The position numbers were made by a program, and so were the translations under genes. 64,000 nucleotides of DNA, from contig NVUL01000002.1 of the NCBI GenBank assembly GCA_002401885.1, forward strand, positions 19,943 to 83,942, written 5' to 3'. This DNA comes from SAR86 cluster bacterium (GTDB lineage Bacteria; Pseudomonadota; Gammaproteobacteria; Pseudomonadales; Pseudohongiellaceae). Below, piece after piece: positions 35,726 to 45,301 of the stretch. Every line of letters begins with the position of its first letter. Within the stretch, counting starts at the first letter, position 1. Under the pieces are notes generated by a model that was not told the DNA's origin, searched no databases, and saw only the letters and a list, made by a program, of their open reading frames with translations.

Positions 35726-37044
35726 CTGGCGAGCGTTCCATAGAGATCATACTCGTCGGCGTCCTCAATCTTGACCTGAATAAAATCGCCCGCTTCGATA
35801 TTCGAATCCGGCTGGATGAATACATTGCCGTCGATCTCGGGCGCATCAGCGGCAGAGCGCGCGACAATTTTCTCTGCGTTGGCCTCATCCACTAGTACTT
35901 CGACTACTTGGCCAACCTTTGCTTGCAGCTTTTTCGTGCTTATTTCTTGCTGGACTGCCATGAAACGCTCCCAGCGCTCCGCTTTTAGCTCTTCGGCTAC
36001 GGGATTTGCAAGCTCGTTGGCAGCCGCGCCATCCACCGCTGAATATTGAAAGCAGCCCACTCGGTCCAATTGAGCAAGCTGTAGAAACTCTAGAAGCTCT
36101 TCGAAATCGGCATCAGTCTCGCCGGGAAAGCCGACGATGAAGGTGCTGCGTAACGTGATGTCAGGACATTGTTCGCGCCAATTCAGGATTCTATCTAATG
36201 TTTTCTCTGTTGCTGCGGGGCGCTTCATTGCCTTCAAAACATTCAGGCTTGCGTGCTGAAATGGTATGTCTAAATAGGGCAATATCTTCCCCTCGGCCAT
36301 CAGAGGGATAATCTTGTCCACGTGAGGGTAGGGATAAACATAGTGCAGTCGAACCCAGATGCCGAGCTGCGCGAGCGCCTCGCAGAGTCCCTGCATGCTC
36401 GCCTTAACTGGCTGACCCTGCCAAAAACCAGTTTGATATTTGGTGTCCACTCCATAGGCGCTAGTATCTTGCGAGATCACCAGCAACTCCCGTACTCCCG
36501 CATTCGCTAGTCTTTCGGCTTCATCGAGAACGTCTCCGACGGGTCGGCTAACTAGGTCGCCGCGCATCGAGGGAATAATGCAGAAACTGCAACGATGGTT
36601 GCAGCCTTCAGATATTTTTAAGTAAGCATAGTGCCTTGGAGTTAGCTTTATTCCATGGGCAGGTACGAGATCGATAAAGGGGTCATGAGACTCATTTTGT
36701 GGAAGGAAATTGTGAACCTGATTAACGACCTGTTCGTAGGCGGCGGGACCGGTAACGCCTAATACTTTCGGGTGTGCATTAGTAATGATTTCCTTCTGAG
36801 CACCCAGGCAACCTGTTACCAGCACCTTACCATTCTCAGAGATGGCCTCGCCAATCGCATCCAGAGACTCTTGCTTCGCACTGTCTATAAATCCGCAGGT
36901 GTTCACAACGACCAGGTCCGCATCGCCGTAACTGGGCACAATATCGTAGCCATCGGATTTTAGTTGCGTGAGTATGCGCTCTGAATCTACCAGGGCTTTT
37001 GGGCAGCCAAGAGAGACGAAGCCGACTTTATTGCTCGATGACAT
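35722..37044 (-). CDS. rimO: Ribosomal protein S12 methylthiotransferase RimO
   Basis: 440 residues. N-terminal UPF0004 domain with cluster cysteines Cys14, Cys50 and Cys79. The radical-SAM domain has CNHRCSFC (Cys148, Cys152, Cys155) followed by [12 protein letters not shown], and a C-terminal TRAM domain ends in DADEYDLYG. The N-terminal [18 protein letters not shown] and the length are diagnostic of RimO rather than MiaB. It adds a methylthio group to Asp89 of S12 using two 4Fe-4S clusters. The convergent neighbour shares the stop-codon bases. Confidence 0.97.
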   Translation of the reverse strand: MSSSNKVGFVSLGCPKALVDSERILTQLKSDGYDIVPSYGDADLVVVNTCGFIDSAKQESLDAIGEAISENGKVLVTGCLGAQKEIITNAHPKVLGVTGPAAYEQVVNQVHNFLPQNESHDPFIDLVPAHGIKLTPRHYAYLKISEGCNHRCSFCIIPSMRGDLVSRPVGDVLDEAERLANAGVRELLVISQDTSAYGVDTKYQTGFWQGQPVKASMQGLCEALAQLGIWVRLHYVYPYPHVDKIIPLMAEGKILPYLDIPFQHASLNVLKAMKRPAATEKTLDRILNWREQCPDITLRSTFIVGFPGETDADFEELLEFLQLAQLDRVGCFQYSAVDGAAANELANPVAEELKAERWERFMAVQQEISTKKLQAKVGQVVEVLVDEANAEKIVARSAADAPEIDGNVFIQPDSNIEAGDFIQVKIEDADEYDLYGTLAS

Positions 37045-37150
37045 GGGAGATCAAACCTGCGTGAATGCTGGGGGCGGGATTATAGCCAATTCAGGAGTGA
37101 ATTGGCATGTGCTAATCCCCTTTAGCTAAATGGACTAGGTGCTTAGCCGC

Positions 37151-38734
37151 TTAGCTTTTCGCCGCCAGGCGCTCTCTTTCCTGTTCTACCAATACGCGCC
37201 GTAGAATCTTTCCCGATGCCGCCTTTGGGATTTCCGAGACGATGTCCAGCAGTCGCACCTTCTTATGTGGGGCAACCTGCTCTGCAACCCACTGCATAAT
37301 TTCTTCCGGGGTGATTGGCTCCCTCAATACTACGAAGGCTTTCGGGACCTCACCTGCCTCCTCGTTGGGGCTGGGGATTACTGCGGCGTCGGCGATTGCA
37401 TCGTGACTAAGCAGCAGGGCCTCTAGCTCGGCTGGAGCGACTTGGTAGCCCTTGTACTTAATCAGCTCCTTCACACGGTCGACGATGTAGAAGAAGCCGT
37501 CGTCATCGACATAGCCAATATCGCCTGAATGAAACCAGCCGCTAGCATCGATTGTGTGCGCCGTTGCTTCCTCATTGTTCAGATAGCCGGCCATGACATG
37601 TGGGCCGTAGATCAGCACTTCGCCTCTTTCGTTGTAGCCAAGTTCTGCACCGGTCTCGGTATCGATAATCTTTGATAGTGTGTTCGGCAACACGGGCCCT
37701 ACGGCGCCAGTCTTGCCGGCGGACTCTGCCGCGGGATTGATATGGCAGGCGCCAGATACTTCGGTTAGGCCGTATCCCTGATAGATCTGGCAGCCTAATC
37801 TGGAAGAGCAGGCCCGCTCTAGTTCTTCTCCTAAAGGAGCGGCGCCGCAGCCGATGACTCTCACACTAGAAATATCATAATTGTCGACAGAGGGATGTTT
37901 CGCCAGTGCGAGTACGATCGGCGGCACGAGATTTAGACAGGTAATTCTATAGTCTTGCACGATCTGTAGGAATTGCTCGATGTCGAAGCGCGGCATGGTA
38001 ACCAGGGTGACGCCTCTATAGATTGCCAGATTGAGTATCAACACCATGCCGTAGATATGAAAGAAGGGCAGCACGCCTATCATGCTGTCGTTCTCATCCA
38101 CGGGATTAGGCTGGCAGGAGAGCACCATATTCGCGATTAGATTCTCATGAGTGAGCATCACACCCTTTGAGAGGCCAGTTGTACCACTGGAGTAAGGCAG
38201 AGCGACTAGATCGGTTTTTGGATCGATGGCTACCGAAGGTGCTTGGCCGTCATTGTTGAGGAGGTCTGCGAATGCGCTAACGCCTTCAATAGCGCTAGCA
38301 TCGCCGAGAACGAAAATCTCCTCTATGCCCGCGTCTGTCGCGGCCGGTAGAGCCCGATCTAGGAACTCGGGTATCGTGAGTAAGAAGCGTGCATTAGAGT
38401 CCTTGAATTGGTGAACCAGATCGCTAGTTGAGTAGAGGGAATTTACTGTAGTGTTAATTCCACCCACGGCGGCAACGCCGAGAAACACGACGGCGTATTC
38501 CGGCACGTTTGGCATAAAGGTGGCGAATACATCGCCCTTCTTAAAGCCGCGTTGATCAAGTCCGGCAGCGAATTGTTGAATCTGCGTGCTTAGTTGCGTG
38601 TAACTTAGAATTCTCCCGGTAGGGCCATCGACGAGGGCAGGCTTGTCTCCCATCTCTTCCGCGCGAGCCAGTACTACCGAGCATAGGTCAGCATCAGGAA
38701 TTTCTAAATCTGCATATTTGCTCTTGAATATCAC
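37151..38734 (-). CDS. Acyl-CoA synthetase, 4-coumarate-CoA ligase-like
   Basis: 527 residues of the AMP-binding (ANL) superfamily: P-loop YSSGTTGLSKGVMLTH, GYGLTEVSG, GWFHSGDIGY, VDRVKELIKYKGYQVAP and the catalytic Lys near the C-terminus in PKAASGKILRR. The pattern is closest to plant-type 4-coumarate:CoA ligases and bacterial medium- or aromatic-acid ligases. It activates a carboxylic acid to its CoA thioester via an acyl-adenylate in the cytoplasm. With the tannase-like esterase and crotonase in this window, aromatic or fatty acids are plausible substrates (inference). Confidence 0.93.
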   Translation of the reverse strand: MIFKSKYADLEIPDADLCSVVLARAEEMGDKPALVDGPTGRILSYTQLSTQIQQFAAGLDQRGFKKGDVFATFMPNVPEYAVVFLGVAAVGGINTTVNSLYSTSDLVHQFKDSNARFLLTIPEFLDRALPAATDAGIEEIFVLGDASAIEGVSAFADLLNNDGQAPSVAIDPKTDLVALPYSSGTTGLSKGVMLTHENLIANMVLSCQPNPVDENDSMIGVLPFFHIYGMVLILNLAIYRGVTLVTMPRFDIEQFLQIVQDYRITCLNLVPPIVLALAKHPSVDNYDISSVRVIGCGAAPLGEELERACSSRLGCQIYQGYGLTEVSGACHINPAAESAGKTGAVGPVLPNTLSKIIDTETGAELGYNERGEVLIYGPHVMAGYLNNEEATAHTIDASGWFHSGDIGYVDDDGFFYIVDRVKELIKYKGYQVAPAELEALLLSHDAIADAAVIPSPNEEAGEVPKAFVVLREPITPEEIMQWVAEQVAPHKKVRLLDIVSEIPKAASGKILRRVLVEQERERLAAKS

Positions 38735-38868
38735 GCGTTGCCTCTCCTTGGGTAGACGACTATCAAGCTAGTTGATACAGAGTGCGTACTCTATGACAGC
38801 GAAGGCAAAAGCTCAATCTGTCAGCTGGTGAGTAATGAGTGATAGATATTGATAGGAAAATGAACAGC

Positions 38869-39372
38869 TCACAAGCTCTTAAACTCTTCATGATAAGAAA
38901 TAGTGCCGCTGCAACCATTCAGATAGTCCTTCTCTAGCTCAACGACCATGAAGACTTCTGCAGGGACATCGTATTCCGACTTGATCGCGAAGCTAGTTGA
39001 TGGTTCAAATCCAAACTTTGGGTAGAAGTCAGGGTGGCCGAGAACTGCTACCGCGCCATTTTTAGTTAAAAGGCACTGTGCTAATCCGGCTTTTACTAGG
39101 GCGCAGCCGATGCCCTGTCGCTGCTGGGAAGGTAGCACGGCCATAGGTGCCAGCCCCATCAGTTGAAGTGAAGACTTGGAATCTAGAGTAACCGGTGAAA
39201 ACAGGATGTGACCAACAAGCTCGCCATCGACTTCAGCTACCAAAGAAATGATGGGCTGAGCATTTTCGCGCAGACGAGTAACTAATTTGCTTTCTCCAGC
39301 TTCTGGAAAAGCAGACAGATGGATGGCTTGGACGGCGGCGAAGTCTTCCTTGTTCTCAGCTCTAATTATCAT
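38869..39372 (-). CDS. GNAT N-acetyltransferase
   Basis: 167 residues with the GNAT fold: LVGHILFSPVTL, the acetyl-CoA loop LPSQQRQGIGCALVKAGL, and VLGHPDFYPKFGFEPS near the C-terminus, typical of the YhbS-like subgroup. The acceptor is unknown. Its start overlaps the end of the upstream GNAT gene by 11 bp, so the two are co-transcribed and probably coupled. Confidence 0.9.
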   Translation of the reverse strand: MIIRAENKEDFAAVQAIHLSAFPEAGESKLVTRLRENAQPIISLVAEVDGELVGHILFSPVTLDSKSSLQLMGLAPMAVLPSQQRQGIGCALVKAGLAQCLLTKNGAVAVLGHPDFYPKFGFEPSTSFAIKSEYDVPAEVFMVVELEKDYLNGCSGTISYHEEFKSL

Positions 39373-39793
39373 TGAGTTCTACAACCGCGAAATGATGGCT
39401 GGTGATATCGAAGCCTTCTCTTAAGTAAAACCTGTGTGCCCCGAAACGTGTCACTCCTGAATCCAAATGCAGTTGCTGGCAGCCGTTATCTCGACCAAAT
39501 TGTTTGAGCCAGTCGATGAGAAATTTTCCAGCGCCAGTTGAGCGATGCGCCTCGTTGGTGACGAGGTCATCCACATAGATGTGTTTCTTCCATGCAAGTT
39601 TCTGGCTCATGACAAAACCGGCAACGCTGAGAATATTCTCTCCGTCTTCTACATACGCGACATGATAGCCATCTGCCTGCTGTGATTGAATCTGCGTAAC
39701 AAGCGTGCCCTCGGAATATTGCGGCCTGAGTTGTAACAGCACAGGGCTGATTAGTTTGAGTTCCTCTAATGTTGCAGCGATTTTAACTTGCAT
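39362..39793 (-). CDS. GNAT N-acetyltransferase
   Basis: 143 residues. Core motifs are IYVDDLVTNEAHRSTGAGKFL (beta4 and acetyl-CoA loop) and AHRFYLREGFDITSHHF at the C-terminus. It resembles PA4866/aminoalkylphosphonate-type small GNATs in outline. The acceptor is unknown. It is the upstream member of a two-GNAT unit with the gene ending at 38869. Confidence 0.9.
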   Translation of the reverse strand: MQVKIAATLEELKLISPVLLQLRPQYSEGTLVTQIQSQQADGYHVAYVEDGENILSVAGFVMSQKLAWKKHIYVDDLVTNEAHRSTGAGKFLIDWLKQFGRDNGCQQLHLDSGVTRFGAHRFYLREGFDITSHHFAVVELNDN

Positions 39794-39811
39794 ATAAATT
39801 TACCTAGCGGT

Positions 39812-40105
39812 TTAGTCTTTCAATTTTTGCTCAACTAAAGAAATCTCATCAAGCGGGTTCTTAGGTGGATTGCGCCTACCCATATTGCTGCGATAGAGGT
39901 CGATGAAGATCATGACTGCAGTCAGTATGGCAGCGAAAGAAATAAAATAGATCGGACCCTCGATGCCGAGCTGGAGAAAGCCGAACCTAGCGATGGCCCA
40001 CAAAGTAATGAAACCCAACGACAAGCCACGGCTATCAAGAAGTGCGAGCCGCAATGTATAAAACCAAAAACCTATAAAGACTATCCAGCTTCCTAGCCAA
40101 AGCAT
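39812..40105 (-). CDS. Small three-helix membrane protein
   Basis: 97 residues. ATG 40105 is placed 3-5 nt after GAGGTG; an in-frame GTG at 40111 lies inside that site. Hydrophobic segments at about 3-20, 27-48 and 50-70 are followed by a basic/acidic tail (NMGRRNPPKNPLDE). No family recognised. It sits in a tight minus-strand run with the DinB-like and GNAT genes. Confidence 0.7.
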   Translation of the reverse strand: MLWLGSWIVFIGFWFYTLRLALLDSRGLSLGFITLWAIARFGFLQLGIEGPIYFISFAAILTAVMIFIDLYRSNMGRRNPPKNPLDEISLVEQKLKD

Positions 40106-40136
40106 ATTCACCTCGCGCTACTTATTCATGGGCCTT

Positions 40137-40667
40137 CTAGGTTTCTCTTATACAGACCAGCAGATCGGTGGGGCCAACATCGATGCTCGCCTGACTTAGT
40201 AGCGTTGTGATTTGTCCGCGATGATGGGTTTGATGATTGAATAGATGCAGAAGTAATAATCCGAGCTGATCGCGGTAGTTGTTGCCCTGGAAGTTTTGGT
40301 AGTCCAGTTTTTCCACCAGCTGCTCATCGCACACCTCATCGCAGAAGCTAATGATAGCGGCGTCGAGTTTCTGGCGTGCCGAATGAAGCGATTCCAGATC
40401 GTCATAGAGTTGTGCACCTAGCGATTCAGGCATTGCGGTCTCGCGGAGACTATCTAGGCTGCGAAATTTTTCTGGATCTGTGGCGAAGCGCTTTAGCCAG
40501 ACAATGTCGCCGACAATAAGATGATTTAGCGTTCCCAGCACAGAACCGAAGAAAGTACCCCTGTCTTGTGTGAGGTCTTTCTCGCTAAGCTGCGCGGCAG
40601 CATCGACTAATTTTTCATTCATCCACTGGTTGTACTGAGCGAATAACTGGAAATTCTCTTTTTGCAT
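40137..40667 (-). CDS. DinB-like metalloprotein
   Basis: 176 residues; ATG 40667 is preferred to GTG 40679. The DinB/YfiT four-helix fold is indicated by LFAQYNQWMNEKL at the N-terminus, the metal His in LNHLIVGDIVWLKRF, and the HLFNHQTHHRGQI pair in the last helix. These three His usually bind a divalent metal. Many members are thiol-dependent transferases; the specific activity is unknown. Confidence 0.9.
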   Translation of the reverse strand: MQKENFQLFAQYNQWMNEKLVDAAAQLSEKDLTQDRGTFFGSVLGTLNHLIVGDIVWLKRFATDPEKFRSLDSLRETAMPESLGAQLYDDLESLHSARQKLDAAIISFCDEVCDEQLVEKLDYQNFQGNNYRDQLGLLLLHLFNHQTHHRGQITTLLSQASIDVGPTDLLVCIRET

Positions 40668-40694
40668 AATGAGACTCACACTTCGGTGGGGGAT

Positions 40695-41342
40695 TTAGGC
40701 ACCTGAGAGAAGGCCGCTCTGCGCGATACCGTCGAATATAAACTGCACGGCAAGCGCACTTAACAAGACACCAAAAACTCGTGTTACGACGTGCATGCCG
40801 GTCACGCCAAAAAGCTGTTGAATCTTTGAGGCCAGCAATAGCATGATGAACGTGAGCAGTATGATGGCGAGCAGGGACGCGACTACAGTAGCCTGGAGAA
40901 CGAGGTTGCCTTCGCTGTTGGCCATGAGGAGAATTACCGCTCCCATTGCTCCGGGCCCTGCGATCAGTGGCGTAGCGAGCGGAAAGACGGCGATGTCACG
41001 TTTGCCCATTGCCTCTATTTCTTCTTCTTCGGTGGTGGATGTGCCGCCAGACGAGCGGGCGAAAACCATGTCAATTCCAATGAGCAGCAGTAGAATGCCG
41101 CCGCCCGTGCGCAGGGCCGCCAGGGAGATGCCGAGCCCGGCAAGCAGAAACTCGCCCACGAGTGCAAATAGCACCAAGATGCCAGTTGCGATGAGCGTGC
41201 CGCGAATTGCCATGCTGCGCCGTCGTTTCGGCGTTTCTGTTGCCGTCAATCCAGCATACACGGCAGCCACGTCGAGCGGTCCGATAGTGGCGAAGAACGT
41301 TGCCATTGCAACCGTGGCAGTTTCTATTATTGCTTGATCCAT
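40695..41342 (-). CDS. MarC-family integral membrane protein
   Basis: 215 residues with six helices. Family motifs: FFATIGPLDVAAVYAGLT in helix 1, LRTGGGILLLLIGIDMVFA, and FPLATPLIAGPGAMGAVILLM after a charged cytoplasmic loop (TTEEEEIEAMGKRD). The MarC/YhgN family has no settled function despite an early link to antibiotic resistance that was later withdrawn. The start is ATG 41342. It is separated by 51 bp from the racemase gene end. Confidence 0.92.
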   Translation of the reverse strand: MDQAIIETATVAMATFFATIGPLDVAAVYAGLTATETPKRRRSMAIRGTLIATGILVLFALVGEFLLAGLGISLAALRTGGGILLLLIGIDMVFARSSGGTSTTEEEEIEAMGKRDIAVFPLATPLIAGPGAMGAVILLMANSEGNLVLQATVVASLLAIILLTFIMLLLASKIQQLFGVTGMHVVTRVFGVLLSALAVQFIFDGIAQSGLLSGA

Positions 41343-41393
41343 AGTGTTGAGTTCTTTGTCGTAGTCGGCAAGCCGATAGTAATTATTGCGATT

Positions 41394-42101
41394 CTAACTC
41401 GACAGTGCTTTCAATACAGCCTGCTCGGCGTGTATCGCAGTCGTGTCGTAGAGCGGAGTCGCGGTGTGACTCTGCTGCACTAGCAGGGCGATCTCGGTAC
41501 ATCCTAGTATCACTGCCTCTGCGCCATTTTCTGTGAGTTGATCAATTATCTTTAAGTATCTTTCTCTTGAATTCTCATCAATGGTTCCGAGGCAGAGTTC
41601 GTTGTAGATGACCGCATGCACATCATCACGTTCCGGTTTATTGGGTACGATCACGTCGATGCCATATTTTTCGACTAGCCGACTCTTATAGAAATCTTCT
41701 TCCATTGTGAAACGAGTACCGAGTAGGCCCACTTTCTTAATGCCCGCTTCGCGCAATTTCTCTGCTGTGGCATCGGCTATGTGCAGGATCGGGATAGAGA
41801 TATTTGCTTCGATCTGTGGGGCTACCTTGTGCATCGTGTTCGTGCAGATCAGAAGAAAATCAGCCCCGCCTTTTTCGATTGCAGCGGCAGCCTCTGACAG
41901 AATAACGGCAGTGCCATCCCAATCCTCATTGTGTTGCAGTCTCTCTATTTCCGCAAAATCCACACTTACCAAGCAAATTTTAGCCGAGTGCAATCCGCCG
42001 AGCTTGGCCTTGATGCCCTCGTTGAGTTCTCGGTAATAGGTGGCGGTCGATTCCCAGCTCATGCCGCCTAATAGGCCGATAGTTTTCTGTTTTTTGCTCA
42101 T
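41394..42101 (-). CDS. Aspartate/glutamate racemase family protein
   Basis: 235 residues. ATG 42101 follows GGA at 7-nt spacing; an in-frame TTG at 42113 is rejected. The two catalytic cysteines are in LLICTNTMHK and VILGCTEIALL, and the N-terminal IGLLGGMSWESTATYYRELN is typical of the YgeA/RacX-like group of cofactor-independent racemases. It probably interconverts D- and L-forms of aspartate or a broader set of amino acids. A D-amino-acid-oxidase-like gene exists elsewhere in the window (7550), but the two are not linked. Confidence 0.92.
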   Translation of the reverse strand: MSKKQKTIGLLGGMSWESTATYYRELNEGIKAKLGGLHSAKICLVSVDFAEIERLQHNEDWDGTAVILSEAAAAIEKGGADFLLICTNTMHKVAPQIEANISIPILHIADATAEKLREAGIKKVGLLGTRFTMEEDFYKSRLVEKYGIDVIVPNKPERDDVHAVIYNELCLGTIDENSRERYLKIIDQLTENGAEAVILGCTEIALLVQQSHTATPLYDTTAIHAEQAVLKALSS

Positions 42102-42382
42102 CGCTCTATCCAATTAGATTGTTTCGATCCACACAGCTTGGCACACATCGTTGCTATGGTTTCTATGGTGCCACTTCTAATACTAAAATGATGACGAATG
42201 AGATGTCGCTGTATTGCTCAGGATTACCACAGAGCTGAGTAGCTAGGCGACGTATCTAGTCAAGAAATGACCTTGGAAAAGGGCTGATATTCTAGTCCGA
42301 ATTTCTAGGCTATACCACAATTTCCAGAGTTTTCAGTGTCCGGATGGATTACACTATTTCGATGCCTTGGATGCGAGCCTCC

Positions 42383-43117
42383 ATGATTTTTGATATAACT
42401 AACAAATACAATAGGTTGACGCTAAAAAAGAGCGTTATCGCACTGCTGTTTGCGTTATGTATATTGCAAGTAGAGCGGCACGCGATGGCCCAGAATAACG
42501 ACGCTAAGGCTCCTGACTCTTTTCTGGAATTGCAGGAATTCATTCCCGGCATTTATCTAGAGCTGCGCTATTTCAGTGAGGATAACTTTGTGGGTCAGGT
42601 GATTGATGGCTATCATGCCCAAAAGGTGTTCATGACGAGAGAGGCCGCCACTGCATTGTCGAATGTGCAGGGCGAACTTGCATCTTTCGGACTGAGTCTA
42701 AAGGTATTCGATGCCTATCGACCACAGCGAGCGGTGGACCACTTCGTGCGATGGGCTCAAGACCTAGGCGACAAAAAAATGAAGGCTGTGTTCTATCCGT
42801 CCGTTGCGAAAGCAGACTTGTTCAGTGACGGATATATTGCGGAGCGGTCGGGGCATTCTAGAGGTAGCACTATCGATTTAACCCTTGTAGATTTACAGAG
42901 TGGGGAAGAGCTCGAGATGGGTACGCCCTGGGATTTCTTTGATCCCTCATCCTGGCCGAGCAATCTAAATCTGCCAGCTCAGACACGCGCAAATAGAAAC
43001 TTACTGAATGCAGTGATGACCCGCCATGGCTTCAGGGCATTGCCAGAGGAGTGGTGGCACTTTACTCTGGAGAACGAGCCCTTCCCGGACACCTATTTCA
43101 ATTTTCCAGTTAAATAA
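42383..43117 (+). CDS. D-alanyl-D-alanine dipeptidase (VanX/DdpX-type), exported
   Basis: 244 residues from ATG 42383. Starts at 42344 or 42362 are possible but would give an overlong signal n-region. The signal is LKKSVIALLFALC up to AMAQ. M15D metallopeptidase motifs: FDAYRPQRA (Arg, transition-state residue), SGHSRGSTIDLTL (zinc His and Asp), and PEEWWHF (catalytic Glu and third zinc ligand His). It should cleave D-Ala-D-Ala or related dipeptides from peptidoglycan turnover in the periplasm. No vanH, vanA or ddp transporter genes are adjacent, so a nutritional or recycling role is likelier than glycopeptide resistance. Confidence 0.9.
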   Translation: MIFDITNKYNRLTLKKSVIALLFALCILQVERHAMAQNNDAKAPDSFLELQEFIPGIYLELRYFSEDNFVGQVIDGYHAQKVFMTREAATALSNVQGELASFGLSLKVFDAYRPQRAVDHFVRWAQDLGDKKMKAVFYPSVAKADLFSDGYIAERSGHSRGSTIDLTLVDLQSGEELEMGTPWDFFDPSSWPSNLNLPAQTRANRNLLNAVMTRHGFRALPEEWWHFTLENEPFPDTYFNFPVK

Positions 43118-43131
43118 GAACAGATGCTGAT

Positions 43132-43791
43132 ATGAATAAAATGAAAGCGAGAGCGCAGGCGCAATTCCCCACAGTACTGCTAACACTTATCAGTATTATC
43201 CAAGCTTTGGCTCTTGAATTAATGTGGTCAAAAATTGTAGAGAGCGAATGGCTTTGGAATTTTGATCTGCAGGCATTGATCGGCTGGGGCATGATCCTAG
43301 TCGTATTTCTAGGCATTCTGCAGGTGTGGGTAATGTACTCTGCGATGGTCATGGGATTCATCTGGCAGCCCTATCTTCGAGATTCCATCATCCCTTTTAT
43401 AATTGGCATTCAGGAATTCATGCTGGTTACGTTGATTGGTGAGGAATTCAATACGCTCTGGTTATATGTGCTTGGATCAATCTTCATTACTGGAAATTGG
43501 GTGTCGCACAGTAGTTTTAGACGTGCTCGTCAAGAGCCGGAGAATGATGAATTTTTCGGCAAGATGAAGCCTGCAACCTTGCGAGATTTTTGGCCGGTCA
43601 TGTCAATCGTGACGGTGCTTATTGTATTTGGAATCGCCATAGATGTGGCTCAGAGTCAGACTTGGCTGCCGTTGGTGGCGCTCATAATCGCCAACATCAT
43701 CTTGGTCTTTCAGATATTTATGTCTCGTAGACTGTGGCGTTCGATAATGGGCATGAATGAAACGAGCGAGGATGAAGAGGAGAGTGCTTAG
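43132..43791 (+). CDS. Multi-pass membrane protein, unknown
   Basis: 219 residues with about six helices (about 14-33, 48-70, 83-102, 105-126, 160-178, 182-202) and an acidic tail (ETSEDEEESA). There are no recognisable motifs. It begins 15 bp after the dipeptidase gene and its stop overlaps a GTG that precedes the esterase ATG (43789-43796), so the three genes form an operon. Confidence 0.75.
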   Translation: MNKMKARAQAQFPTVLLTLISIIQALALELMWSKIVESEWLWNFDLQALIGWGMILVVFLGILQVWVMYSAMVMGFIWQPYLRDSIIPFIIGIQEFMLVTLIGEEFNTLWLYVLGSIFITGNWVSHSSFRRARQEPENDEFFGKMKPATLRDFWPVMSIVTVLIVFGIAIDVAQSQTWLPLVALIIANIILVFQIFMSRRLWRSIMGMNETSEDEEESA

Positions 43792-43793
43792 TG

Positions 43794-44546
43794 ATGCAAC
43801 TACTAATTTTGCTCTTTTCTGCTGCTGTCTGTGGTGTGGTTTCAGCGGATGGAAAGCTAAGCGATGATATTCGAATTTCCAGCGATATTCTCGGCTATGA
43901 CTTGCAGTACCGAGTCTATGAGCCCGAAGGCATGCGCAGAAACTCAGAGCTACCCACGCTCTATATCACCGATGGCCAGTGGTATATTTCCCGAGGCGAG
44001 CTTCCTGCACTGTTAGATAAAGAGATTGCAGTAGGCAATATAGACCCCGTGATGGTGGTGTTTGTAGATAGCCGAAATCCTGACAATCTGCGGCAGAACC
44101 GACGCAATCAGCAGTTCTTCTGCAACCCGCGTTATGTCGACTTCTTCACCGAAGAGCTATTGCCCGCCATAGACAAGGAATATCCAACCTCTGCAGCGCG
44201 CGATGACCGGGTTATTCTTGGATTGTCTTTCGGTGGTCGCAACAGCGCCTGCTTCGGGCTGATGGCGCACGACTCATTCGCTGGCATCGCTATGCAGTCT
44301 CCTGCAAATAGTGAGATGGTGGATGAGCTGCGTTTTCAATATATGGTGCAGGAAAAACTTCCGCTGAAAATTTTCATGAGTGTCGGTACCATCAATGACA
44401 ATACGCAGGCGGGTCGGCAGTTTATGGAGACGTTAAAGTTTCAGGAATACGATATGACTTACCGAGAAGTCAACGAGGGCCATGATTGGAATAATTGGGG
44501 GCCGCTCTTAGATGATGTGCTGTACACATTCTTTCGTAAGGAGTGA
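43794..44546 (+). CDS. Exported esterase, EstD/enterochelin-esterase-like
   Basis: 250 residues. A short signal (1-18) ends VVSA. Alpha/beta hydrolase of the putative-esterase (PF00756-type) family: LPTLYITDGQWY, nucleophile elbow ILGLSFGGRNS, and the catalytic His in NEGHDWNNW. Such enzymes hydrolyse esters of small molecules or siderophores. It is the last gene of a three-gene operon and directly abuts the mobile-element graveyard. Confidence 0.87.
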   Translation: MQLLILLFSAAVCGVVSADGKLSDDIRISSDILGYDLQYRVYEPEGMRRNSELPTLYITDGQWYISRGELPALLDKEIAVGNIDPVMVVFVDSRNPDNLRQNRRNQQFFCNPRYVDFFTEELLPAIDKEYPTSAARDDRVILGLSFGGRNSACFGLMAHDSFAGIAMQSPANSEMVDELRFQYMVQEKLPLKIFMSVGTINDNTQAGRQFMETLKFQEYDMTYREVNEGHDWNNWGPLLDDVLYTFFRKE

Positions 44547-44689
44547 GGCAATAATCCTCTCTCCGAGAGCTAGGGGGGTGAGCAAGTAGCCAGTGACCCA
44601 TATTTTCGGCGTATCTTTGAGAAATTGGCAGGTGTTCCTTTCTGTACCGGGCACAGAACATTGAATTTCAGTACCTGGCGGGCAGATCA

Positions 44690-44988
44690 GGGGATATGCC
44701 ACTTGTCATCGATTAGTGCGAACGATCTGATCAGGTCGCATGGGAAGCTGTGCTCGCTGTGCATCAACATGGAAAACCAGATGAAAATGGTTGCGTACGC
44801 AGAAACATCAATTACTAAGACTGAAGACAGCACATTGACCCTGCCTAACATCCATTGTTTGCGGTAATCGAAGTTTTTTCTTGAAAGCCGATCGTAGCCA
44901 CAAAGAAAGGCACGGCGAACGCAACGGGAGATGCAGTGGAATAAGGCGCGGTCTGAGTATCCACCACACCGCAGCGTGGTTGAAGCAT
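44690..44988 (-). pseudogene. REP-associated tyrosine transposase (RAYT, IS200-like) remnant
   Basis: ATG 44988 with an AAGGAAG site begins MLQPRCGVVDTQTAP. The frame then shifts to FHCISRCVRRAFLCGYDR...KQWMLGRVN...VIDVSAYA, and shifts again to NHFHLVFHVDAQRA, which carries the HxH (HUH) motif. These blocks in this order are characteristic of RAYT/Y1 transposases. At least two frameshifts and a stop after about 100 residues make it inactive; the catalytic Tyr region is not seen. Confidence 0.8.
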
Positions 44989-45301
44989 GATTTCTTCCTT
45001 GAACGATAAGCGACAACTTTAGTTATAGGCGATGATCAGAAAAGACCAAATCAGGAGCAAAAAACGTGGGTGTCCGTTAGTTTCTGCTATTCGTTTGGTC
45101 TCAGAACTGTTTTCTCCCTTCAAGGTAAGGATTAAGAAAGCTATCTTCTCCAGCTATACTCTGGACCACGTCACTTCTTTGCTAAAAGGAACTTTAAAAC
45201 TCTGCCATGCTCCAGTTTTAAGTGAATCACTATTTTCGTGATCATCTAATATTTTTTTACCATTTGTTTCATATATGATGTACAAAAATGCGGAGGAGAT
45301 T

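Noticed and set aside
42383..43117. Vancomycin-resistance cluster
   Set aside because: Only a VanX-type dipeptidase is present, with a secretion signal and no ligase or dehydrogenase partner.
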